DNA of 64,000 nucleotides, taken from the NCBI RefSeq assembly GCF_000734895.2, contig NZ_CP011382.1, forward strand, positions 4,008,700 to 4,072,699. The letters run 5' to 3'. The DNA comes from Calothrix sp. 336/3. Lineage in GTDB: Bacteria > Cyanobacteriota > Cyanobacteriia > Cyanobacteriales > Nostocaceae. Below are positions 27,061 through 36,707 of this stretch, piece after piece; position 1 is the first letter of the stretch; every line of letters starts with the position of its first letter. Both the position numbers and the translations under genes were made by a program. Under the pieces are notes generated by a model. The model was given only the letters and a program-made list of their open reading frames with translations, did no database searches and was not told the origin of the DNA.

Positions 27061-28989
27061 TCAATCCTCAAAATCAACATGAAAATATTCCGCCCAGCGA
27101 ATCAAGTTTACCCACCGCCAAATACGAAAGTCAAAGGGCGATCTGCCTGTCAAAACTGCCTGAAATTCTGACACCATGGCTGGAGAATTCAAAACTGGAA
27201 TTTGCTGGGCAATTTCACTGCTAAGTGTATTTTCTATCCAGGGCTGTAGTGTTTTTAGCCATTTCTTTTCTGGTGTGGCAAAACCAATTTTATCTTTACG
27301 GTCGAGGATAGCGTCAGGAACTATACCTCTCATCGCTTGGCGAAAGATAGCTTTAGAGGTGCCATCTTGGGCAATCATGAAGGATTCAGGTAGGGAAAAA
27401 ACAAAGTTTACCAGAGATGGTGTCAAAAAGGGAACTCGACTCTCGATAGAATGTGTCATGGAGTTACGGTCTTCATAACGCAGTAGCATGGGAAGACTTG
27501 TTTTTGTCATTGCTTGATAGAGTTCATTCCACAGAATATCGGGATTTGGGTGAGTTTGGTAAGAGTTGGGAATGATTCCACGCTGCTGAAACCACTGGTG
27601 ATTTACACAACTGTGTTTTCTATCTTTTCTTTTCAACTGTCTGGCTGATGCCTGTAGACTGGGTGGTAGAAGTAATCCTAATGCACGGATTAAGAGTTGG
27701 CGATCGCTACTCCCTTGACTTACTTGTTGCCAAAAATCCACCCCATTGCCCCATTCTCCTTTTCTCACCATGGAAGCTAATCGAGCAGCTAGATAGGGAC
27801 GATAACCAGCAAACATTTCATCCGCACCTTGTCCATCGAGCATGACTTTAATTCCCGATTGATGTGCTAGTTGAAACACTTTATACTGAGCATAAATACT
27901 TGTACTTCCAAAAGGTTCATCTTGGAGGGCAATCAGGTGATTGAGTTCATTTTCCAAGTCTTGGGGAGATAAATGGACTTTATGTACAGTTGTTTTTGCT
28001 GCTTGGGTGACAGTATCAACCCATACTTCCTCACTCAGAGATGTATCGTCAGCAATGTAACTGAAAGTATGTAACTCTAGTTTTTCTCCTTGAAGGTATC
28101 GCATTGCCATGGCGATCGCGGAGGAATCAACACCACCAGAAAGAGCAGCTCCGACGGGTACATCACTTCTGAGGTGTAAACTAATGCTGTCTAAAAATAA
28201 ATCACGCAAGTGTTCTGTTGCTTCTGGCAAGGTAATATCGGAATTTGGCTGAGAATCTAATTGCCAGTAACGGGAAATATCTGCTTTTTGAGGATAATCT
28301 AAAGAAATTTTCAGGGTATGAGCTGGGGGTAACTGGTGAATATTTGCCAACAAAGTTTCCTCTCCGTAATCAGTCATTCCCGAATACAGATAGTCATAGA
28401 GTCGCTGGGAATTAATCGGACGTTTCACCCCTGGAAGTTGCAGCAGTGCTTTAATTTCCGAAGCAAAAGCTAGACCACCTTGCCAGTAGGTGTAATATAG
28501 GGGTTTGATACCAAAAAAATCTCTGATTAGTAGAAGAGTTCGTTCGTGAGTGTCAAGAATTGCACAAGCAAACATACCGACAAACTTACGAAATGCAGAA
28601 ATACCCCATTGAGTGTATGCTGCTAATAGCACTTCCGTATCACTATGGGAACGAAACTGGTATCCAATGGTTTGAAGTTGGGAACGTAACTCCAAATAGT
28701 TGTAAATTTCTCCGTTGAAGACAATATAATATCGTCCATCATCGGTTCCCATCGGTTGCCAACCAGCCCCACTCAAGTCAAGAATAGACAGACGACGATG
28801 TAATAAATAAATCTGACTGTTCTTTACAAATTCAGGATTTCGGGAGATGCTAACTGGTGTATTTCCAGACCATCCCAAAAATCCCCAGTCATCAGGACCA
28901 CGGGACTTGAGCGAATTCCCCATGCTTGTTAAAATCTTGAGGTCTATATCTGAGATATGAGATATAACTAGCCCAGCAATTCCACACAT
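27061..28989 (-). CDS. asnB: Asparagine synthase (glutamine-hydrolysing) family amidotransferase
   Basis: This 642-residue AsnB-family enzyme has an N-terminal class II glutaminase domain with nucleophile Cys2 (MCGIAGLV) and a C-terminal ATP-pyrophosphatase domain with the SGGVDSS loop. Both catalytic parts look intact. In polysaccharide loci such enzymes (for example WbpS-type) convert a uronic acid carboxyl to an amide rather than making asparagine. Its position as first gene of asnB-GT-wbpI, and the presence of a second copy at 38.7 kb, favour that role, but cellular asparagine synthesis cannot be excluded. It is divergent from wzt across 97 bp. Confidence 0.9.
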   Translation of the reverse strand: MCGIAGLVISHISDIDLKILTSMGNSLKSRGPDDWGFLGWSGNTPVSISRNPEFVKNSQIYLLHRRLSILDLSGAGWQPMGTDDGRYYIVFNGEIYNYLELRSQLQTIGYQFRSHSDTEVLLAAYTQWGISAFRKFVGMFACAILDTHERTLLLIRDFFGIKPLYYTYWQGGLAFASEIKALLQLPGVKRPINSQRLYDYLYSGMTDYGEETLLANIHQLPPAHTLKISLDYPQKADISRYWQLDSQPNSDITLPEATEHLRDLFLDSISLHLRSDVPVGAALSGGVDSSAIAMAMRYLQGEKLELHTFSYIADDTSLSEEVWVDTVTQAAKTTVHKVHLSPQDLENELNHLIALQDEPFGSTSIYAQYKVFQLAHQSGIKVMLDGQGADEMFAGYRPYLAARLASMVRKGEWGNGVDFWQQVSQGSSDRQLLIRALGLLLPPSLQASARQLKRKDRKHSCVNHQWFQQRGIIPNSYQTHPNPDILWNELYQAMTKTSLPMLLRYEDRNSMTHSIESRVPFLTPSLVNFVFSLPESFMIAQDGTSKAIFRQAMRGIVPDAILDRKDKIGFATPEKKWLKTLQPWIENTLSSEIAQQIPVLNSPAMVSEFQAVLTGRSPFDFRIWRWVNLIRWAEYFHVDFED

Positions 28990-29086
28990 ATTGTCTTTGC
29001 TACTTCTAGATTGGAACTTTCATGATTAGAGTTCAATCTCACCAATAAAGCACATAAAGTTAGACCGAGGCACAGAAAAGCAGAAA

Positions 29087-30928
29087 ATGACAGATACAGC
29101 GATCGCCATCCGCGATCTGGGTAAAATGTATAGGCTCTATAAACGTCCAGCTGATAAAGTTCTGGATGCTTTTGGTCTCAACAAATTTTTATTCTGGCGT
29201 AAGCAATATTATCAAGAATTTTGGGCTTTACGCGGACTAAATCTAGAAATAAAAAAGGGAGAAAGACTTGGGTTAATTGGGCGTAATGGAGCTGGTAAAA
29301 GTACTTTACTGAAAATTATCATAGGGAATATTGCCCCAACTGAAGGTAGTATCCAAGTTCAGGGTAGAGTTCAAGCTTTAATGGAACTTGGTACAGGGTT
29401 TCATCCAGAATTTACAGGTCGTCAGAATATTCAAGCCTCTTTAGCTTATCAAGGACTTTCTCAGAATAAGATTCGAGAACTAGAAGAGGAAATTATCGAT
29501 TTCTCCGAACTTGACGACTTCATAGATCAACCCATCAAAACTTACTCCGCAGGGATGTATGCTCGGTTAGCTTTTACTGTTGCCACTGTTATCGAACCAG
29601 AGATACTGATTATTGATGAAGTATTAGGTGCTGGTGATGCTTACTTTGCTGGTAAGTGTGTGGAACGAATGCGGAAATTAACTGAAGATACTGGTGCAAC
29701 AGTTTTATTTGTGAGTCATGATTTAGGTTCTGTTCAGGCTTTATGTAATCGCGCGATTTGGATTGATAGAGGAATTTTACGTTCTGAAGGTCAACCATTG
29801 AATATTATTAAGCAATACTCTGCAATGGTGCGCCGTGAAGAAGAAATTCGCTTAAAAGCTAGAGATTTGAAAGTCACAAAGAAACAAGCTACCTTACTTG
29901 AAAGTCATAAAGATATTTATGAGAAATGTCTCTTTAGACTAGTGGATATTAATGGTGGTCAGCCATCAGGTATTCATAAAATTCGTACAATATCTCTTTC
30001 TTCTGGAACTGAACAATTAGCTCACCTGCAAGTAGGTTCTCCTTTAGATAATCATCCCGATCATGAGCATTACCTCATGACAGAAAAAGGTTTTATGAAT
30101 TGGGGAGAGGCGACCAAAGATGAACTGGGATATTATAGAAAATATGCCAATTTCAAAGGTAAATATTATCATGCACCTTTTGAATTTTCAGTACCTAAGT
30201 CATACTTAAACAACCCAAGTAAACTCAAATTAGAAGTATTGGCGGATTGTGAGGATGAATGCGTTGCTGTCGAGATATTTATCCCAAATCAAAACAAATA
30301 TCATTCTTTGGGAATACTAAAATCTGGTCTCTTTCAGAATGTCTTCTATGTTGACATGACTAATCTATTTATGGACATAGAGATGATGAGAAACAATGCA
30401 CTTTCAGCAAAAAATAATAGTGTCAGTGATTTTAGTTTAGATATAGCAGAAAACAGTATAAATATAGATGAATATGGCTCTAGACAAGAAGTATTAATTA
30501 ATAGAGTTTATCTCTTAGATGTTACTAGTCAAGAAACCAAAAGTCTTTGTACATTAGAGCCTTTTCAAGTTGTTATCGAATATAAAACTCAAGTACCTAT
30601 TTCTAACCCAACTTTTGTTTTTTGCATTTATCTCCCATCTGGTTTAACTGCTTCTCAATGGCTAATTTCTACAAAAGAAATGGGCACGGAAACTATAGAA
30701 GGTCAAGGCAAAGTAGTTTTCCGAAGTGATTCATTGTATTTAGGTCGAGGTTCATACGTCGCAAGTTCTGCAATTTTCAAATGGCGACCAGAAAAAGGTT
30801 TAGAACCAGAAGCTTATCATGTATTAGACCGTTGCATACATTTCCAAGTAATCAATAAAGATGCAACAGATATTACAGACTATGGAATTTGCCGTCAGCC
30901 AATAAATACAGCATTGTTATTAGATTAG
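29087..30928 (+). CDS. wzt: Polysaccharide export ABC ATPase (Wzt-like) with an extra glycan-module-like insert
   Basis: This 613-residue ATPase energises export of a lipid-linked polysaccharide through the Wzm-like channel. The nucleotide-binding domain (1-250) has Walker A GRNGAGKS (65-72), the Wzt-type signature YSAGMYARL (153-161), Walker B ILIIDEVL and H-loop SHD (210-212). The end (about 465-595) resembles the Wzt-C beta-sandwich that reads the capped glycan end. Between them, about 336-420, lies an extra module with MNWGE, GKYYHAPFEF and HSLGIL motifs. The same module occurs in the 34.3 kb protein, which makes this Wzt longer than most. Its permease lies 11 kb away on the other strand. 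Confidence 0.88.
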   Translation: MTDTAIAIRDLGKMYRLYKRPADKVLDAFGLNKFLFWRKQYYQEFWALRGLNLEIKKGERLGLIGRNGAGKSTLLKIIIGNIAPTEGSIQVQGRVQALMELGTGFHPEFTGRQNIQASLAYQGLSQNKIRELEEEIIDFSELDDFIDQPIKTYSAGMYARLAFTVATVIEPEILIIDEVLGAGDAYFAGKCVERMRKLTEDTGATVLFVSHDLGSVQALCNRAIWIDRGILRSEGQPLNIIKQYSAMVRREEEIRLKARDLKVTKKQATLLESHKDIYEKCLFRLVDINGGQPSGIHKIRTISLSSGTEQLAHLQVGSPLDNHPDHEHYLMTEKGFMNWGEATKDELGYYRKYANFKGKYYHAPFEFSVPKSYLNNPSKLKLEVLADCEDECVAVEIFIPNQNKYHSLGILKSGLFQNVFYVDMTNLFMDIEMMRNNALSAKNNSVSDFSLDIAENSINIDEYGSRQEVLINRVYLLDVTSQETKSLCTLEPFQVVIEYKTQVPISNPTFVFCIYLPSGLTASQWLISTKEMGTETIEGQGKVVFRSDSLYLGRGSYVASSAIFKWRPEKGLEPEAYHVLDRCIHFQVINKDATDITDYGICRQPINTALLLD

Positions 30929-30957
30929 ATAGAAAAATATCTAGGAAATATATTGTA

Positions 30958-33807
30958 ATGTTTGAACTAAACTACTATAATCAATCATCAATTTGGAATC
31001 ATCAACCTGAAGAGTACCAAATTCAACTACTAGCGGATATTTTGAGCTTAATACCACAAGATACTCAGAGTATTTTGGATGTTGGCTGTGGTAATGGACT
31101 TATTACAAATGCCTTACCTGACAGTATTCATATCGTTGGAGTGGATTCTAGTGAGGAGGCATTAAAATCAGTCACGAAAGAAAGCTATGTAGGTTCTATT
31201 ACTAACTTGCCATTTCCTGATAATTCTTTTGATTTAGTCATGGCTACTGATGTTATAGAACACTTAGTAGATGATATTTACTTCAAGAGCATTTCTGAAC
31301 TATTTAGAGTCGCATCAAAATATGTATTAATTTCTGTACCCCATGCAGAGCAGTTAGAAAAGTCATTTGTAAAATGTGCAAGTTGTGGAAATGTATATCA
31401 TATCAATCATCATCAGCGCTCCTATCGTGAAAAAGAACTGTTAGATTTATGTATTAATGAGGAATGGAAAGTCAGTGAAATTAGATACTCTGGCGATATC
31501 ACACGCCCACCTCTAGACCCAATAGAAACATCATTATTACACCAGCTTCAAGGTTATTTTATTTATGATAATTGTATTTGTTCAGTCTGTGGTAGCTCAG
31601 AAATAACTAAAACTGAGAGTTCTACATCTAAGCAAGTAATCGGCAATCTTCGTAGCAAGCATTTTTATAATTCAGGTGTTGAGAAATTAGCAAATTGGCA
31701 TATTAATCGTTCAGAAATTATTGCCTTTTATCAACATAGTGATGTAACGAATACATCTAGTCTACCTAAAAATGACTTTGTCAGTGTTCAAAAATCGTCC
31801 CTAGTGGTCAATTTTAATAATCCTCTTCAAGAAGTTAAATCTGGATTTACTGAAGGATGTTTTTGGACGAAGTTTTTTAATCATGCTAAAAGCCAGACTT
31901 TTAGCGCTGAAGATAACAGTGCCCAATCTCTACTAATTCACTTCCCTGTAGTGCCAGAATGTGGGGATAAAATTATTGTTCAAACAAATAATATAGCAAA
32001 TCTCTTTCACGATATTTTCTTGTTAACCCATGATGACTTGAACAATAAAACCTTAGTAATTGATAAGTTTGTACATATTGGCAGTGGAAAGCTGGAATTC
32101 TATGTAGAGTATCCTTGGGAAGTGAATTCATTCGGTGCTGCTGTTACTATAAAAGCCCCTGCTGGAATTGAAATACAGTCAGCAGAATATATTTCTAGAA
32201 ACCAAGTTGATTTTCAGATAGATATTATTCATTTACATCAAGGACATAATATTGTTAGTAATTCTAATTTAGAATATTGCCGTTCATGGGGCTTATTAGT
32301 GAATAAGATAGCAGAATATCCTCAGCCTAGTTGGTTAGGGGAGAAAAATTTAAACAGATTGTATGATGTAATCGATTCGCAGATATCGCTATCTGAATAT
32401 AGAAAATCTTTAGAAGTAATTATACAGAAAAAAGATAAGGAAATCGCTAATTATAGCCATTTATTAGAAGCGAAGGAGTCACAAAGGTCTTATGTAGAGA
32501 AATTATTAGAAGTCAAAGAATCACAAAGATATTATGTAGAGGAAGAATATAAGAAGGTCTCAAAATTTGCAACTTTCTTCTTTAAAAATGCAGAAAGAAA
32601 AATAAGCAGAATATTAGTACTTTCTCATATGTTTCCAAAACCAAGCCAACCAAATTCAGGTTGCTTTGTGGCAGAACAAGTCAAAGCATTACGAGATTAT
32701 GAAGGCTTGGATGTTAGAGTAATTTCCTGTCAACCATTTTGGTGCAATACAAAAAATCCGATTAAGATTGCAGATTTATTCTCTAAATATAAAGAAGCTC
32801 TCTACTCATCCAAGTGGTTTTCATCTGATGGGATTCCGACTTTGTTTCTTCCTTACCTTGTCGGAAACCCGTTTTTACCTTTCCATCTTCATGGCTTTAC
32901 TTACAGATATGCAATATCAAGTATTGCAGATTCGATACGTCAAAGATTTAATTTTGATTTGATTCATGCACATACTGCTTACCTTGATGGTTCTGCTGGC
33001 TTGTATTTGGCTGAAAAATATCAAATTCCATTTGTCATAACTGAACATACTGGACCATTTAGCCTCCTTACTGATAAACCAATTGTACGTAATCTAACGG
33101 AACAATCTTTGTCTTCCGCCAACAAAATTATTTGTGTCAGTTCTTATTTGGCTAATGATGTCAAAAAGCATATTTCTTCAAAAGATAAAAGTAAAATAAT
33201 CTCTCTACCTAATGGCGTAGATACTACTAAGTTTTACCCAGAAGATATGAGTTCTAATGGTGAAAAGCGAGATAAATTGCGATTACTTAGCATCATATCT
33301 CTGGATAATAACAAGAACCCGTTTTTACTTTTACAAGCTTTTAAGCTGATTCGAGAAGATGGAATAAATGTAGAACTTAAAATTGTGGGTGGAGGAGAAT
33401 TATTGGAGCAGCTAAATCAGTGGGTAGTAAATAACAGTCTTACAGACTTTATTCATCTTTTAGGATGGCAACCAAGAAATGAAATAGCTCGGATTCTGCG
33501 CGAGAAGTGCGATATTATGGTACTTCCAAGTCGTTCCGAAACCTTTGGTGTTGTAGTCATTGAAGCACTTGCAAGTGGCAAACCGGTTGTAAGTACACGG
33601 TGTGGAGGTCCAGAAGGTATCATCACAGAATCATATCTTGGTGAACTTTGCAATAATGATGACCCTGTAGACTTAGCAAGAGCAATCAAAAAAGTTGCTA
33701 ATAATATAGAGGAATACAAGGCAGATAATATTCGTAGCTTTGCTGTCAACTGTTATAGTTATGAAAATTTGGCAAAACAGATAAATGAAGTATATCAAAA
33801 TATTTAA
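30958..33807 (+). CDS. Fused SAM-methyltransferase and family 4 glycosyltransferase
   Basis: About 949 residues in three parts. Residues 1-250 form a class I methyltransferase (motif I DVGCGNG, 41-47) with Cys pairs (CASCGNVYH; CICSVCGSS) that could bind zinc. The middle, about 290-475, is an uncharacterised beta-rich region, then a coiled coil with repeated KESQR units (480-540). From 549 to the end is a GT4 enzyme (SHMFPKPSQPNSGCF at its start; ETFGVVVIE, the EX7E motif; EALASGKPVVST). It may both methylate and extend the polymer, or cap it by methylation. The frame is open from 30889, overlapping wzt, but the ATG at 30958 fits the methyltransferase start. Co-directional with wzt. Confidence 0.85.
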   Translation: MFELNYYNQSSIWNHQPEEYQIQLLADILSLIPQDTQSILDVGCGNGLITNALPDSIHIVGVDSSEEALKSVTKESYVGSITNLPFPDNSFDLVMATDVIEHLVDDIYFKSISELFRVASKYVLISVPHAEQLEKSFVKCASCGNVYHINHHQRSYREKELLDLCINEEWKVSEIRYSGDITRPPLDPIETSLLHQLQGYFIYDNCICSVCGSSEITKTESSTSKQVIGNLRSKHFYNSGVEKLANWHINRSEIIAFYQHSDVTNTSSLPKNDFVSVQKSSLVVNFNNPLQEVKSGFTEGCFWTKFFNHAKSQTFSAEDNSAQSLLIHFPVVPECGDKIIVQTNNIANLFHDIFLLTHDDLNNKTLVIDKFVHIGSGKLEFYVEYPWEVNSFGAAVTIKAPAGIEIQSAEYISRNQVDFQIDIIHLHQGHNIVSNSNLEYCRSWGLLVNKIAEYPQPSWLGEKNLNRLYDVIDSQISLSEYRKSLEVIIQKKDKEIANYSHLLEAKESQRSYVEKLLEVKESQRYYVEEEYKKVSKFATFFFKNAERKISRILVLSHMFPKPSQPNSGCFVAEQVKALRDYEGLDVRVISCQPFWCNTKNPIKIADLFSKYKEALYSSKWFSSDGIPTLFLPYLVGNPFLPFHLHGFTYRYAISSIADSIRQRFNFDLIHAHTAYLDGSAGLYLAEKYQIPFVITEHTGPFSLLTDKPIVRNLTEQSLSSANKIICVSSYLANDVKKHISSKDKSKIISLPNGVDTTKFYPEDMSSNGEKRDKLRLLSIISLDNNKNPFLLLQAFKLIREDGINVELKIVGGGELLEQLNQWVVNNSLTDFIHLLGWQPRNEIARILREKCDIMVLPSRSETFGVVVIEALASGKPVVSTRCGGPEGIITESYLGELCNNDDPVDLARAIKKVANNIEEYKADNIRSFAVNCYSYENLAKQINEVYQNI

Positions 33808-33927
33808 TAAGTCTTTGAGTAAGCAAGAAGTGCAATTAAATATAGAAATCTGAAATCATTCGTGAGAAAGCATGTAGATTATTTAGATTCTTTAAATTCT
33901 GACTTAGAAAAAGAAAAATGACTAGTA

Positions 33928-34122
33928 ACTTGTGAACGTTTTGCTGCTAATGCACCACAGCATAACCCTATAGAGGATATTTGGTTACAAGCGAAAAAAC
34001 TGATTCGATAATTTTACTTCTTCTTCCATTCTTTCTCTGTTTTTAAGGCTTTATTTGAGCTAGTAATTGATGGTCAAATTTTTGACTTCCCAAAACTCAA
34101 TGAATATGGTGTTTTCTCATGA
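33928..34122 (+). pseudogene. IS630-family transposase remnant
   Basis: Translation gives TCERFAANAPQHNPIEDIW, which matches the end of the IS630/Tc1 DDE domain (the A-P-x-x-NPIE motif with the last acidic residue). An in-frame stop follows at 34009, and the frame then continues with a C-terminal-like FKALFELVIDGQIFDFPKL to 34122. Only the last fifth of a transposase survives, so it is inactive. It separates the wzt/methyltransferase-GT pair from the AT-rich epimerase gene and marks past insertion or rearrangement here. Confidence 0.75.
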
Positions 34123-34148
34123 ATCATTCCGGACTACTATATAAAACC

Positions 34149-34180
34149 TTTGTAAGATGGGTTAGCGTAGTGTAACTCAT
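34149..34180 (+). repeat. Dispersed 32-bp repeat, copy 1
   Basis: TTTGTAAGATGGGTTAGCG followed by TAGTGTAACTCAT. It matches the reverse complement of 57577-57609 with one substitution and one 1-bp indel. It resembles the widespread GGGTTAGCG...GTAAC small repeats of cyanobacterial intergenic DNA. Confidence 0.8.
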
Positions 34181-34316
34181 AAAGAAGAAGTAGCATTACA
34201 TCTAAGACATCCTATCTTTGATCAAACCTGGCTACTTACATTATTTTAAATAATATTCTGATTTATGAAAATTTCTATAAATCGAATATCAACTGTAATT
34301 TATTTATTGTTAATTA

Positions 34317-36686
34317 ATGAAATATTCTATAGGTAAAATCATAATAATTTTAATTGTTATAGCTACTGGAATGACAAATTTGTTTATATTTTTTTTACAT
34401 AAACAACAAGAAAATGAAGGGATTAAACTAGGTTTAAAAGAATATTATTTAAAATATAATATTTTGCAAGAGTTGCCAAGCTTTTCCAAAAATAATATAG
34501 ATAATTATTATAGTAATTTAAAAAAAAATACTGATAGTAAACTAATATTTTATCAGAACAAAAAAAATAATATACTTGAGAATCCAACCCAGATTACAGC
34601 TTATGCTTTGCACAAAATATTTAATGGCGATTTAGAATTTGCTAAATATCATGCTCAGTGGTTATTAGATAATTCTATCAATATAAACGATTCTCTCTTT
34701 TTTCCTATTGACTCTGAATATACTCTAGACCATCAATCTTGTTTTCAGATTAAATGTAGTTCGGCTTCAACTCAAGGATTAGCTCTAGGATTATTTACTT
34801 ATTTGTATAGAGAAACTCAAGATAAAAAGTATCTGCAAGTTGCTGATAAAATATATCGTTCTTTTTATGTTCCTATTGACCAAGGTGGATTTACAAGATT
34901 TGATTCAGAAGGGATATTTTTTGAAGAGCATCCAACAAAAATACCAACAAGAGTTTTAAAGGGAGCTGCCATAGCAGTAATTTCCCTGCATGACTATGCT
35001 GCTATATCTCAGAATATAGAGGCATGTGAATTATTTCATAAAAGTCTAAATAGATTGTCTTTAATAATTCCGCAGTACGAATTAAATGACCCAGCAACGG
35101 GACTCTTGTTAAGTTACTATAGTTTAGGTAAAACTACAACAAAAACTTTAGGTAGATTTGTTGGTAATGGTACTGTGCTAATCTCAGAAATGAAATTAAT
35201 TGGCATAAAAAGCGAACAAAAGAAGATTTTGTCTTCAGTTCGGATGAAGAAGAATGAAGATACGCAAACCACAAAGAACTTTTATCTTTATGTTGATGGA
35301 AACATGAACTGGGGAGAAGTTATTGATAAAGCAAATAAATTTAGATCTGTAAATGGAGTAAAAGGGAAATATAACCATTCACCCTTTAACTTTACTCTAC
35401 CACTAGACCAGTCTTTTGAAAGATATGAGATAGAGGTAACTTATAAGATTATTGGCAAAAACCAATTAAGCTTACAGTTATTTGACGAGACAGAGTACTG
35501 GTCATTAGGGAATCTACGTTCTCCAAAGAATTTAAATTTAGTTGATAATAAAATCACAACTCAAGCCTTCCCTATCCCTAAAAACTTTATAAAAGTATTA
35601 GCAGACAAATATGAAAAAAAACCTGAAATTAATCCTAACTATTTCGATGATAATCAGCAGTTAATTCATATACTTGGGAAAATAAGCAACTCTCAAAAAT
35701 TAATCAATTATGCAATAAGATGGAAGGATTCTACTTACTTAGTTCCATCTAGATTTTTCAATAATTCATCGCAAAGTATTTTAATCAATACTCAATTATC
35801 TCCTACATTGGCTCTAGTTCCCAATAGTATAGAATCAACTCATGTTGAATATCCATCTATTATGAGAGTAAATAACATATATCATATGTATTATTCTGCA
35901 TATGGAAAAGATAAGAAATGGCGAATCTTTTTAGCAACTAGTAAGGATGGGATAAAATTTAACCGTCAAGGCTTAGTTTTTACTCCTCAAGACTTACCAG
36001 CAAATTGCCAAGGTAAGCAAGCATTTCCTTTTGTTGTCAAATTTTCTAAAGACTCTTATTTGATGTACTTTAGTTGCGCTTCTCAACCTCAAAAATCTTA
36101 TGAGCGCATTGTATGGGCTTCTTCAGTAAATGGCAGGAATTGGAAATACGGTGGTATTGCTATAAATGAGTCTGGGCTTGATCCTTTTGTCATATTACAG
36201 CCAGATGGCAACTATGCTATGTTCTACTCTTTAGTTAGTAATAATAAAATACTGATAAAAAGAGCAACATCTAAAAATGGGCGTGAATGGTCAAATTACT
36301 CAATTGTAGCTGAGAGTAGTCCTATAGGAGGATTGTATACTATTTCTGGACTACAAGTAGACAAAAAGGTGTGCTTATTATTGCAAAGTTCTGTCACCCG
36401 AAGCAAGAGGTATAATACTTTACTTTATTGTGATAGAGGAGATGGCAAGTTTTTACCGAGTAAAGACAATCCTGTCATAGTAGATAAAACTTGGGAAAAA
36501 AAATGGGATACCATCCGTTATGGATTTCACATTTTTCCAGAAGGTGATAAATATATTGTATACCATAATGTCATCCCGGAATTGGGAGCAGAGATAGGAG
36601 GACAGATAGCACGTTCAGAATTGAATATGGAATTTTTGAAATCTAGTGCTAAAAATTTAGTTACAGAGACAAACAATAAAGATTAA
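34317..36686 (+). CDS. Membrane-anchored fusion: glucuronyl C5-epimerase-like domain, extra module, glycosidase-like beta-propeller
   Basis: 789 residues. TM anchor at about 7-27. Residues 85-272 resemble the C-terminal catalytic domain of D-glucuronyl C5-epimerases (SASTQGLALGLFTYLY, DQGGF, FFEEHPT, VLKGAAIAVISLHDYA, LLSYYSLG). The last helical pair of that domain seems to reappear at 447-475 (QQLIHILGKIS...AIRWKDSTY). Between these lies the MNWGE / GKYNHSPFNF / WSLGNL module (about 327-410) also found in Wzt. Residues 508-770 have bladed repeats (MYYSAYG..ATSKDGIKF; MYFSC..SSVNGRNW; MFYSL..ATSKNGREW) like GH43/GH32-type five-bladed propellers. Probably modifies or trims the exported uronic-acid glycan outside the cytoplasm. 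Coding DNA is very AT-rich. Confidence 0.75.
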   Translation: MKYSIGKIIIILIVIATGMTNLFIFFLHKQQENEGIKLGLKEYYLKYNILQELPSFSKNNIDNYYSNLKKNTDSKLIFYQNKKNNILENPTQITAYALHKIFNGDLEFAKYHAQWLLDNSININDSLFFPIDSEYTLDHQSCFQIKCSSASTQGLALGLFTYLYRETQDKKYLQVADKIYRSFYVPIDQGGFTRFDSEGIFFEEHPTKIPTRVLKGAAIAVISLHDYAAISQNIEACELFHKSLNRLSLIIPQYELNDPATGLLLSYYSLGKTTTKTLGRFVGNGTVLISEMKLIGIKSEQKKILSSVRMKKNEDTQTTKNFYLYVDGNMNWGEVIDKANKFRSVNGVKGKYNHSPFNFTLPLDQSFERYEIEVTYKIIGKNQLSLQLFDETEYWSLGNLRSPKNLNLVDNKITTQAFPIPKNFIKVLADKYEKKPEINPNYFDDNQQLIHILGKISNSQKLINYAIRWKDSTYLVPSRFFNNSSQSILINTQLSPTLALVPNSIESTHVEYPSIMRVNNIYHMYYSAYGKDKKWRIFLATSKDGIKFNRQGLVFTPQDLPANCQGKQAFPFVVKFSKDSYLMYFSCASQPQKSYERIVWASSVNGRNWKYGGIAINESGLDPFVILQPDGNYAMFYSLVSNNKILIKRATSKNGREWSNYSIVAESSPIGGLYTISGLQVDKKVCLLLQSSVTRSKRYNTLLYCDRGDGKFLPSKDNPVIVDKTWEKKWDTIRYGFHIFPEGDKYIVYHNVIPELGAEIGGQIARSELNMEFLKSSAKNLVTETNNKD

Positions 36687-36707
36687 GTATCTATACAGGA
36701 GCTTTTT

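Larger units (their letters stand above)
33808..34316. mobile_element. 509-bp gap with decayed insertion sequence and dispersed repeat
   Basis: The stretch holds the IS630-type transposase remnant (33928-34122), a 32-bp dispersed repeat (34149-34180) and very AT-rich sequence leading to the next gene. No intact terminal inverted repeats were found. The promoter of the epimerase/propeller gene, if it has its own, must lie at the right end. Confidence 0.6.
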
